Virus record (IMG/VR): IMGVR_UViG_3300020405_000018
Location: 1 to 26,296 of that record
Reading direction: 5' to 3' (one strand)
DNA length: 26,296 nt
Origin: a virus
Part shown: positions 7,978-13,477 of the stretch, one piece after another
How positions within the stretch are numbered: position 1 is the stretch's first letter
Layout of the letters: every line of letters begins with the position of its first letter
Translations under genes and position numbers: made by a program
Notes under the pieces: model-generated
Seen by the model: only the letters and a program-made list of their open reading frames with translations
Database searches by the model: none
Told to the model about the DNA's origin: nothing

Positions 7978-8101
7978 TTATGGAGTTGTTAGAAAAATTT
8001 CTGCTGTGGGTGGACCATTAGGGTAGTACACTGCCGAGGGTCCAACTACTAAAAAGAGTCAGGGTGGTTCCAATGAAAAGAGTGGCGGCTGTTAAGTTCA
8101 T
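7978..8101 (-). CDS. Tiny membrane-type reading frame, split by an apparent +1 shift
   Basis: The ATG at 8101 follows a perfect AGGAGG with 7-nt spacing, so translation is likely. Frame 0 gives 27 aa (MNLTAATLFIGTTLTLF, then SSWTLGSVLP, stop at 8018). The +1 frame continues open from the same point with a protein-like sequence (VVGPSAVYYPNGPPTAEIF) to a stop at 7978. The shift would occur at CTTTTTA, around 8051-8057. Joined, the product would be about 40 aa: one hydrophobic helix, then a GPSAVYYPNGPP loop. Explanations are programmed +1 frameshifting, a real indel, or a sequencing error in the T run. Other than this gene and its control sites, the 7880-8193 stretch holds nothing I can identify. 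Confidence 0.5.
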
Positions 8102-8134
8102 GAGTCGTCCTCCTAATTGTACATAACTATCTAT

Positions 8135-8169
8135 ATTATACTGTATCACTATGATACACTTCTGTATCA
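8135..8169 (-). promoter_or_regulatory. -10 element with repeated CTGTATCA sites
   Basis: Minus strand TATAAT at 8140-8135. Just upstream, plus-strand CTGTATCA occurs at 8141-8148 and again at 8162-8169, exactly 21 bp apart, with an inverted copy (TGATAC) at 8152-8157 forming the hyphenated palindrome GTATCA-CTA-TGATAC. There is no recognisable -35 hexamer at the right distance, so these repeats look like binding sites for an activator or repressor of the short unit at 7978-8101. Confidence 0.5.
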
Positions 8170-8193
8170 ATCGCAGCAGAAATTAATCAGGAT

Positions 8194-8628
8194 TTAGAGA
8201 TAATCCTTCCTTTGATGATGTTCTGGAACTACTTTACCAAGTTCAATACTCAGCAACCCATCCTCAAAGCTAACTGATCTAACTTCCGTCTCGTCACTGA
8301 GGGTCCATGATCTAGTGAAAGATCTTTGAGCCATTCCTCTATGGACGTATGTTGTTCCAGATTCTGTGTCTTCTTTTTGTCCTTCGACAAAAAGTTTTCC
8401 GTCTTGTGTGTAGACATTGATTTCTTCTTTTTTAAAACCTGCGAGTGCTAGTTCTAAGCGGTATTCTACATTGCTTAGTTGAACTAGGTTGTATGGTGGG
8501 TAGTTACTTTGCGTCTCGTGCAGCGATCCAAGACGGTCAAAGTAATCATCCATACCGATACTGTACCTATTTATACGATCCATCAGCTCAGGCAGATCCT
8601 TCGTATGAAACTTCATTAAGTTCCCCAT
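8194..8628 (-). CDS. hsp20: Small heat shock protein (Hsp20 family)
   Basis: 144 aa from the ATG at 8628 (MGNLMKFHTKDLPELMDRIN), chosen because AAAGGAG lies 9 nt upstream. The longer frame to 8688 has no such signal. The alpha-crystallin domain runs from YNLVQLSNVEYRLELALAGF to DGLLSIELGKVVPEH, with the typical YVHRGMAQRSFTRSWTL strand pair and an ending EHHQRKDYL. Family members are ATP-independent holdases that bind unfolding proteins in the cytoplasm. T4-like cyanophages often carry one, perhaps to aid virion assembly or protect host photosynthetic proteins. A TATAAATA late-promoter match lies about 60 nt upstream. Confidence 0.93.
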   Translation of the reverse strand: MGNLMKFHTKDLPELMDRINRYSIGMDDYFDRLGSLHETQSNYPPYNLVQLSNVEYRLELALAGFKKEEINVYTQDGKLFVEGQKEDTESGTTYVHRGMAQRSFTRSWTLSDETEVRSVSFEDGLLSIELGKVVPEHHQRKDYL

Positions 8629-8637
8629 GGTTATTAG

Positions 8638-8644
8638 CTCCTTT
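8638..8644 (-). promoter_or_regulatory. Strong ribosome binding site for hsp20
   Basis: AAAGGAG on the minus strand, 9 nt before the ATG at 8628. It decides the start in favour of MGNLMKF over the 20-residue longer open frame. Confidence 0.75.
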
Positions 8645-8660
8645 AAAAGCGAGTTTGTTT

Positions 8661-8687
8661 TGTGTGATCCCCGAAGGCAATCACACA
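8661..8687 (-). other. Hairpin with UUCG loop upstream of hsp20
   Basis: Minus strand: an 8-bp stem TGTGTGAT / ATCACACA enclosing CC-TTCG-GG. No T run follows, so it is not a standard terminator. It abuts the TATAAATA at 8688-8695. If transcription began at that late promoter most of the left arm would be lost, so the full RNA hairpin forms only in read-through transcripts. It may otherwise act as a DNA palindrome. Confidence 0.6.
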
Positions 8688-8695
8688 TATTTATA
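8688..8695 (-). promoter_or_regulatory. Late promoter (TATAAATA) for hsp20
   Basis: An exact T4 late-promoter octamer on the minus strand in intergenic DNA, correctly placed for hsp20. gp55, encoded in this window, is the sigma factor that recognises such sites. TGC precedes TATAAA, so host RNA polymerase might also use it as an extended -10. Confidence 0.6.
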
Positions 8696-8710
8696 GCACA
8701 CTTTTAAAAA

Positions 8711-8875
8711 TCAGGAGTTCGGATTACCCAACTCACTTCTCCAATCTGATTTATATTTTTCTACTATTTTTTCTTCGATTAATTTTTTAGCAGCACATTC
8801 TTTCTTCTCACCAATCTGCCTTTGGCGAGTTTTCTTAAAATCGTTTCTACCAACGTGATGTAATATCCTGCTCAT
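8711..8875 (-). CDS. Small basic hypothetical protein, 54 aa
   Basis: Starts MSRILHHVGRNDFKKTRQRQ and ends WRSELGNPNS. It is rich in K, R and E and almost entirely helical in character, with one Cys. The ATG directly follows the T run of the regA terminator. There is no separate Shine-Dalgarno, but AAGGAAGG within the terminator hairpin lies upstream. The basic composition suits nucleic acid or ribosome binding, but no family is recognised. It would be expressed by read-through or from the late-type promoter at 8904-8911. Confidence 0.75.
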   Translation of the reverse strand: MSRILHHVGRNDFKKTRQRQIGEKKECAAKKLIEEKIVEKYKSDWRSELGNPNS

Positions 8876-8876
8876 T

Positions 8877-8904
8877 AAAAAAGGAAGGTCATTTGCCTTC
8901 CTTT
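8877..8904 (-). terminator. Rho-independent terminator after regA
   Basis: Minus strand AAAGGAAGG, 7-nt loop, CCTTCCTTT and further T residues: a perfect 9-bp stem with a T run. It begins 9 nt after the regA stop and ends 1 nt before the next ATG at 8875. Confidence 0.75.
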
Positions 8905-8911
8905 ATTTATC
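8904..8911 (-). promoter_or_regulatory. Possible late promoter (GATAAATA)
   Basis: Seven of eight match to the T4 late octamer and a full match to the NATAAATA form I recall for cyanophages. It sits between the regA stop and the terminator hairpin and could drive the 54-aa gene late. In AT-rich DNA such matches also occur by chance. Confidence 0.35.
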
Positions 8912-8912
8912 T

Positions 8913-9353
8913 TTATTCGGTTACTTCCGCCTTTTTCTTCTTCGCCCCAATATTGTACTTAGTTTCGAGAATCCAGTCTTGCTTGTCTTTATAAGCAAGT
9001 ACTTTAATCTGATTAAGCGGAGCGATATCCTGAATTTTAGTGACATCTACGATACCAATGAGACCCCAATCGGCAAGTAATTGGGCAATACGATTACGAC
9101 GTTGAACGTCATTAACTGTTAGATTGGCGTGTTTACCATCAAGGGCAAACAACTCCTTAAAATGAACAAGATAGTATCTACCTTGCTTATGTAAAATATG
9201 GCAGGACTGATAGATTTTCTTTTCCTTCCTTGATGCCACTCCGATACGAGTCAAAGTCTCACGCACTTTCAAAAAGTCATCAGGTTCATTAAGAACCACT
9301 TCTACCATTTGTTCGGGCGTCCACTTCACTTCGGGTTCTTGAACCACGCTCAT
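8913..9353 (-). CDS. regA: RegA translational repressor
   Basis: 146 aa. The core closely follows T4 RegA: NEPDDFLKVRETLTRIGVAS, then YQSCHILHKQGRYYLVHFKE, then RRNRIAQLLADWGLIGIV. T4 RegA (122 aa) binds the start region of many early mRNAs, including those for replication proteins, and blocks translation. This version has about 17 extra N-terminal residues and a basic C-terminal tail (IGAKKKKAEVTE). The ATG overlaps the gp62 stop (ATGA). It is the last gene before a strong terminator. Confidence 0.95.
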   Translation of the reverse strand: MSVVQEPEVKWTPEQMVEVVLNEPDDFLKVRETLTRIGVASRKEKKIYQSCHILHKQGRYYLVHFKELFALDGKHANLTVNDVQRRNRIAQLLADWGLIGIVDVTKIQDIAPLNQIKVLAYKDKQDWILETKYNIGAKKKKAEVTE

Positions 9354-9730
9354 CTTTTTCCTCCAGTGTCAAATTTCGATTTAATAACGTTAAGTTGTTC
9401 TTCTGTGAGAATTTTCAAAGCTTGCTTTGCCTTTTCATTACTATAACCATAATAACGTTTGACATAATCAAGGTCTTTGATTTTATCTTGTCGGAGCCAG
9501 GGAGAAAATCTCTTCTTTTTCCTCAGACTATTTAGATAAAAATCATATTGAAGTTTCTTTGGGAGGAAATGATGCTGATTCATTTCATTAGCAAACATTA
9601 CAGCATCAAGATGTCCAGAAAAACATCGATTGACAATGTATGGAGGATATTCTTTTTCAAGTGATGGATCTTCCTCAATCAGATTCTCTTTGCTCTGATT
9701 GATGCTGTTCAACCAATCCTTCAATTCCAT
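9350..9730 (-). CDS. 62: Clamp loader small subunit gp62
   Basis: 126 aa starting MELKDWLNSINQSKENLIEE, with the segments PPYIVNRCFSGHLDAVMFAN and SLRKKKRFSPWLRQDK that I associate with cyanophage gp62. It has no ATPase motif. In T4 one gp62 joins four gp44 subunits to open and load the gp45 clamp. It is shorter than T4 gp62 (187 aa). Its place next to regA is conserved, but here it is separated from gp44 by about 2.8 kb. Its first 56 nt are inside the end of the dam gene, an unusually long overlap. Confidence 0.85.
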   Translation of the reverse strand: MELKDWLNSINQSKENLIEEDPSLEKEYPPYIVNRCFSGHLDAVMFANEMNQHHFLPKKLQYDFYLNSLRKKKRFSPWLRQDKIKDLDYVKRYYGYSNEKAKQALKILTEEQLNVIKSKFDTGGKR

Positions 9731-10547
9731 AATTAAAAAGTAAAAGTTCCTTGCGTTCTTTTTGTTCTCTCATATACTCACCAACAGATCTCATGGTGTA
9801 TGTGAGGTCGAACTCTCCTGTTTGGTATTCTTTAAAGCGGTCCTTAATAAGTTGAGACGAATTGTAAGAAATAAGTTGAGCACCATTATACAGAGCACAG
9901 TCGGCAGCAAAATCATCATGGTCGAACCCGCTATGCATACTCCCCCGCTTCCCATAGAGATTACTTCGAATGTCATAGGGCGGGTCAAGGTAGGTAAAGC
10001 ACTCTTTGTCATTAGTAAGGAGTGATTCATAAGACCAATTAGTAATTTTCCAATCTTTGATTATTTGAGTGTATCCCTGTAGTTTTTCAATTCCTCGCAT
10101 TGAGAAATTATTGTCTGAAGCTTGCTTTGAGAATGATGAGGATTCTGTGAGACCAGAAAAAGAGCACTTATTGATAATATAAAAAGCACAAGCGCGATAT
10201 AAATTTGGTTGAGAGTGGTCATTTACTATCTCCTTTGCTTCTAAAAATAAACCTTTAGCAGATGCCGGTTCTGGATATCTAGACTTCAGTTCTTGAAGTC
10301 TTTTATATAAACGGTATCCATCATCTCTTAGAGTTATCCAAAAATTTACAAGAGGTTCATAAAAGTCGTTAACCCACACTTTAAGATGTGGATACTTCTT
10401 AGTGATATGAATTGCTACGCTACCACCACCAAGAAATGGTTCGCGATACTCATCATAATCACGAAGATCTGGAATATAGACATCCAGTTTAGTGCAGGCA
10501 CGGGATTTACCGCCCGGATAGCGTAATGGTGTTTTCAGGGACTTCAT
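9675..10547 (-). CDS. dam: DNA adenine methyltransferase (Dam/D12 class)
   Basis: 290 aa. LRYPGGKSRA near the N terminus (SAM-binding motif X), YREPFLGGGSVAIH (FxGxG motif I) and TYLDPPYDIR (motif IV, DPPY) define an alpha-class N6-adenine methyltransferase. The recognition site cannot be read from the sequence; GATC is possible. It has no visible restriction partner, so it is likely a solitary modification enzyme that protects phage DNA or marks it. The start overlaps the upstream gene by 41 nt and the C-terminal part overlaps gp62. The inserted position suggests acquisition into the replication cluster. Confidence 0.92.
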   Translation of the reverse strand: MKSLKTPLRYPGGKSRACTKLDVYIPDLRDYDEYREPFLGGGSVAIHITKKYPHLKVWVNDFYEPLVNFWITLRDDGYRLYKRLQELKSRYPEPASAKGLFLEAKEIVNDHSQPNLYRACAFYIINKCSFSGLTESSSFSKQASDNNFSMRGIEKLQGYTQIIKDWKITNWSYESLLTNDKECFTYLDPPYDIRSNLYGKRGSMHSGFDHDDFAADCALYNGAQLISYNSSQLIKDRFKEYQTGEFDLTYTMRSVGEYMREQKERKELLLFNYGIEGLVEQHQSEQRESD

Positions 10548-10743
10548 AATCAGGTTTGTTATACTTCAAAAATTCCCAGAAGGTAAGTTTCATTTCCTTG
10601 TGGGTCATACCACAATGTTTTGCGGCAGCGGGTAAAGTCATTTTAGCACGGAATAGTGCCTCATTTGCTTCTTGAACATTCTCTGGAGTAGTCTTTACTC
10701 TTGGTTCAATAAGACTTTTACTGTCGATTTTAAAAAATGCCAT
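10507..10743 (-). CDS. Small hypothetical protein with possible helix-turn-helix (78 aa)
   Basis: Starts at the ATG at 10743 (MAFFKIDSKSLIEPRVKTTP), overlapping the upstream stop (TGATG). A GTG one codon earlier is possible. The segment MTLPAAAKHCGMTHKEMKLT reads like a helix-turn-helix (alanine-rich helix, C-G-M turn, recognition helix), and a W/F/Y-rich helix follows. This could be a small DNA-binding protein or a phage adaptor. It is directly upstream of dam with an unusual 41-nt overlap, so the two may be translated in a coupled way. No family recognised. Confidence 0.7.
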   Translation of the reverse strand: MAFFKIDSKSLIEPRVKTTPENVQEANEALFRAKMTLPAAAKHCGMTHKEMKLTFWEFLKYNKPDYEVPENTITLSGR

Positions 10744-11036
10744 CACACAATCAATTTCTTAGATTCGGGAACAACTAACTTACTCCCAAACATTTCATTA
10801 TACTTTTTACCAACCTCCTCTTGAACCTCTGCCACATAAACAACGTGTGTTTTCTTAACAGTAATCTCAGGACTTTCCTTGCTAATTACCATCGCCCATG
10901 GAGCAAATCCAACATTCTGTGAAGTAGGAAGAACAACTAGTCCATTCTGAACTGTGATTGTATCATCAGTTTCAGAAAGTAGTTCGGCAACAACCTCTTC
11001 GCCAGTCACGAAGCGAAACAATTTCACATCAATCAT
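10743..11036 (-). CDS. Small protein, member of a four-copy family in this window (97 aa)
   Basis: MIDVKLFRFVTGEEVVAELL is the clearest form of the family's first hairpin (TGEE). A QNGLVVLPTS strand, FAPWAMV and a closing EEVGKKYNEMFG helix follow in the same order as in the genes at 5723, 5971 and 24281. Predicted fold: a small beta-barrel plus one helix, Sm-like in outline (inference). Function unknown. Its ATG lies inside an 8-nt overlap with the upstream gene. Confidence 0.78.
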   Translation of the reverse strand: MIDVKLFRFVTGEEVVAELLSETDDTITVQNGLVVLPTSQNVGFAPWAMVISKESPEITVKKTHVVYVAEVQEEVGKKYNEMFGSKLVVPESKKLIV

Positions 11037-11196
11037 TTTGATAATTCCTTAAAATAAGTAACAGTTCTTGATAGTTTTTAATTAGTCGGTCAACTTGTTT
11101 TTTGTCAGTTCCACAGGGAGCATTATTCAAACATACCAAAATGCACTCTTCATCCGATATGGGATCTTTCTGAGTCCATCCATGTTCGTCAATCAT
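11029..11196 (-). CDS. Small hypothetical protein, 55 aa
   Basis: MIDEHGWTQKDPISDEECIL begins the protein; the rest is VCLNNAPCGT and a helix QVDRLIKNYQELLLILRNY. It has three Cys. The frame overlaps both neighbours through the same 8-nt sequence ATGATTGA, at 11196-11189 and 11036-11029, which supports coupled translation. No function recognised. A short leader plus a helix suggests a small soluble adaptor. Confidence 0.72.
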   Translation of the reverse strand: MIDEHGWTQKDPISDEECILVCLNNAPCGTDKKQVDRLIKNYQELLLILRNYQND

Positions 11197-11506
11197 AATA
11201 CTTCTCTAAAATTTCATCAACTTTGTAATTAACTTTATTCAATTTATCTCTTTCTTCCTGCCCCTCAAGATACGATCTATCACTCATTCTCCTAAGTTCT
11301 CTAAGAACAGCAGAATTACCACCGTAGAAACCCATATTCTTCCAGGCACAATCAATATACTTCCACTTCTCACCAACCATCTCATCCCCAAGTGAGGGGA
11401 CAACACGTCGGATACAGTGATTCCTAATTTCAGAAGGAACTTGAATTGTTTTGACCCAATTTGATTCCATTAGCATCACTGGGTCGGGGACAAAGAAGGG
11501 TATCAT
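11189..11506 (-). CDS. Hypothetical protein, 105 aa
   Basis: MIPFFVPDPVMLMESNWVKT opens the frame; a start at the later ATG (MESNW) is possible. No Shine-Dalgarno is visible at either. Features: RNHCIRRVVPSLGDEMVGEKW, then AWKNMGFYGGNSAVLRELRR and a long charged C-terminal helix (EERDKLNKVNYKVDEILEKY). It looks soluble. I do not recognise a family. It belongs to the inserted dam-associated block. Confidence 0.65.
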   Translation of the reverse strand: MIPFFVPDPVMLMESNWVKTIQVPSEIRNHCIRRVVPSLGDEMVGEKWKYIDCAWKNMGFYGGNSAVLRELRRMSDRSYLEGQEERDKLNKVNYKVDEILEKYYD

Positions 11507-11507
11507 T

Positions 11508-11642
11508 TTAGAGGGACCATGTTTTCAAAATATTGACAATATTTATGTATGCCCAAGCAGTAAATACTTGAGGAACAATAAATGCTATCATTGCTACAAT
11601 CCAGAACCAGTAGTAATAATTTTCTTTGTTTTGTGTTCTCAT
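11508..11642 (-). CDS. Small single-span membrane protein, 44 aa
   Basis: MRTQNKENYYYWFWIVAMIA is followed by FIVPQVFTAWAYINIVNILK and ends TWSL. One long hydrophobic helix (about residues 9-35) has a basic N terminus, fitting an N-in inner-membrane peptide. The stop is 2 nt before the next ATG and the gene fills the gap between its neighbours. The role is unknown; small phage membrane peptides include lysis and superinfection-exclusion proteins, but nothing here is diagnostic. Confidence 0.7.
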   Translation of the reverse strand: MRTQNKENYYYWFWIVAMIAFIVPQVFTAWAYINIVNILKTWSL

Positions 11643-11657
11643 TTGAATTACACTCAA

Positions 11658-12539
11658 TCAGGAAATAAATTTACGATAGCAACCGGTGAGGGTTTTTGGA
11701 TCCAACTTACTAGGAGTAATATTAAGAGCAATTGATCCATCAGATTTTTTAAGGATCCTGTCCATGGCAACACAAAGCATCATGTACAGAACTTTGAGTT
11801 TACCTTCATTACTTTCATTCCATGTGTGTTCTTTCCAATACTCAACAAAATCAGAAGTCAATCGACAGGTAGAATCTCCTAAAAGTTCTGCTTTAAGCAG
11901 ATCCAAAAATGCCTCTGCTTCATCACCAAGTTTAGCATTGACACAAAGAGTTACGAAAGCACCAATGGTTTTCTTTTGCGAAGAAAAATCCTCAGTATCA
12001 GTTAAAAATGAATTACAGATTTTCTCTGCTTTTTTAATATCATCCTTCCAATCAAACCATTTTTTAACAGCATTGTTGATTGTCAGTTTTGGTTTTCCTC
12101 CCTTACGAATCAATAGATCTCCAAGAATAGCAGTTTGAGATGCCTGTGCTGTGTTGTCCTTTCTATAAATTTCATCATGAGGACGACGAGGTTTAGCAAT
12201 CGCGGCGTTAGAAAATGAATCTGGTTGTGCTCCAAGAACAACTGCTGTTTCATATTCACCAGAATCTTGATTAGCAATAAAAGTTAATCTATGTTGACTT
12301 TCATTGATGTCACCGTTTGTATTAAAAATAACGGGATCACCAGTAAACAACCATCCAAAAGTAGCGACAGATTGTGCAATTTTATTTACTTGAGATGGGC
12401 ATATTTTTCGGTTGTCTTTATTGTGATGTTCAAGAATATACCTTGCCATCACAGGTGTCATTTTTATAACCATTGAATCTCTCACCTGTGATTTTGGATC
12501 AAAGGAAAGAGGGGTTGTCTGTTTAATAATTTCGTTCAT
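11658..12539 (-). CDS. ParB-like domain protein, 293 aa
   Basis: The N-terminal 110 residues follow the phage and bacterial ParB-like pattern: MTPVMARYILEHHNKDNRKI, then SQVNKIAQSVATFGWLFTGDPVIF and GDINESQHRLTFIANQ. The usual DGQHRL core is changed to ESQHRL, so Gly-Gln is replaced by Ser-Gln with an acidic residue before. A helical region (TAILGDLLIRKGGKPK to the C terminus) follows. ParB-like proteins bind DNA, and some have CTPase or nuclease activity; none can be assigned here. The ATG overlaps the gp44 stop (ATGA). Confidence 0.7.
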   Translation of the reverse strand: MNEIIKQTTPLSFDPKSQVRDSMVIKMTPVMARYILEHHNKDNRKICPSQVNKIAQSVATFGWLFTGDPVIFNTNGDINESQHRLTFIANQDSGEYETAVVLGAQPDSFSNAAIAKPRRPHDEIYRKDNTAQASQTAILGDLLIRKGGKPKLTINNAVKKWFDWKDDIKKAEKICNSFLTDTEDFSSQKKTIGAFVTLCVNAKLGDEAEAFLDLLKAELLGDSTCRLTSDFVEYWKEHTWNESNEGKLKVLYMMLCVAMDRILKKSDGSIALNITPSKLDPKTLTGCYRKFIS

Positions 12540-13477
12540 TTGAATTCACACTCCACCATAAGTTCAGTTAAACATGCCAACATATTAATTTCCTGATCTG
12601 CTACAAACGCTGCTTGATACTGATACTTAGCGAGAACAAGGACAGCAGCAGGAATAGAACCAGGAACCAAGGCTTCGTAAAGAGAGTCATAAATGCGACG
12701 GAGAAGTACAGTAGTATCATTATCCAGATTACTAACGATCCACTTTCGCACCTCAGCAAAGTTTTTACCTTTGAGATTTTTGACCAGTTCATTTACCGCG
12801 ACATCTGAAAACGTTGCAAGAATCCCCGAATCAATCTTACCACCCACCGAGTATCGTTGGATTTCGTTGAGGACACGTCGCCAATCTGGGAAGTGTTTGT
12901 TGATGAGCTCAACGAGTACTTTGTTGTCGTACTCAACTCCTTCTGCGTCGAGAATTTCCCGAATCCGTTTAAAAAAGTTGGCAGCGATTGACTGTCGGTC
13001 TTTACCTTTGATGCCAAATTCAATGACGGCACAACGGGAATGGAGGGGTTCAAGAATTTTGTTCTTGTAGTTGCAGGTGAAGATGAATCTGCAGTTACCG
13101 GCAAATTCCTCAATAAACGCCCTAAGTAAGAGTTGTACATCATTGGATGTGTTGTCTGCCTCATCGATGATGATGACTTTGTGTTTAGAAGTTGCCGTAA
13201 GCGAAACGGTCGAAGCGAAGTTCTTCGCATTATTTCGGACGGTGTCCAAGAATCGCCCCTCATCGGATCCATTGATGACATAAACATCTGCTCCAAGTTC
13301 GTTACAGAGAGCCTTAGCAACTGTGGTCTTACCAATTCCTGGAGGACCAGCAAGAAGCATATTAGGAATCTCTCCTTTATCTAGGAAGTCTTTAAAAGTC
13401 TTTTTTGTTGATGCTGGAAGAATACACTCATCAATAGTCTTAGGTCGATATTTTTCAACCCAGATAAAATCACTCAT
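12536..13477 (-). CDS. 44: Clamp loader large subunit gp44 (AAA+)
   Basis: 313 aa from the ATG at 13477 (MSDFIWVEKYRPKTIDECIL), which aligns with T4 gp44. An ATG-less extension to 13501 is not needed. Walker A is GPPGIGKT (residues 44-51), Walker B VIIIDEADN, and SRCAVIEF is the sensor/arginine-finger SRC motif. It ends ELMVECEFK, like T4 gp44. Four copies plus gp62 use ATP to load the gp45 clamp. The ATG overlaps the stop of the preceding COQ4-like gene (ATGA). Confidence 0.95.
   Translation of the reverse strand: MSDFIWVEKYRPKTIDECILPASTKKTFKDFLDKGEIPNMLLAGPPGIGKTTVAKALCNELGADVYVINGSDEGRFLDTVRNNAKNFASTVSLTATSKHKVIIIDEADNTSNDVQLLLRAFIEEFAGNCRFIFTCNYKNKILEPLHSRCAVIEFGIKGKDRQSIAANFFKRIREILDAEGVEYDNKVLVELINKHFPDWRRVLNEIQRYSVGGKIDSGILATFSDVAVNELVKNLKGKNFAEVRKWIVSNLDNDTTVLLRRIYDSLYEALVPGSIPAAVLVLAKYQYQAAFVADQEINMLACLTELMVECEFK

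Noticed and set aside
7975-7982. CATAAATA late-promoter match upstream of ndhD
   Set aside because: It sits over the stop of the tiny split frame and its transcript would run straight into the terminator. Kept out as probable chance.
7978-8101. Tiny frame as a photosystem peptide such as PsbN, PsbZ or Psb30
   Set aside because: The GP and GPP residues resemble these only loosely; the pattern of none is matched well enough to name.
8568-8575. Exact TATAAATA on the minus strand inside hsp20
   Set aside because: It encodes part of a conserved-looking R-I-N-R-Y stretch and has no gene start at a useful distance, so a chance match is more likely.
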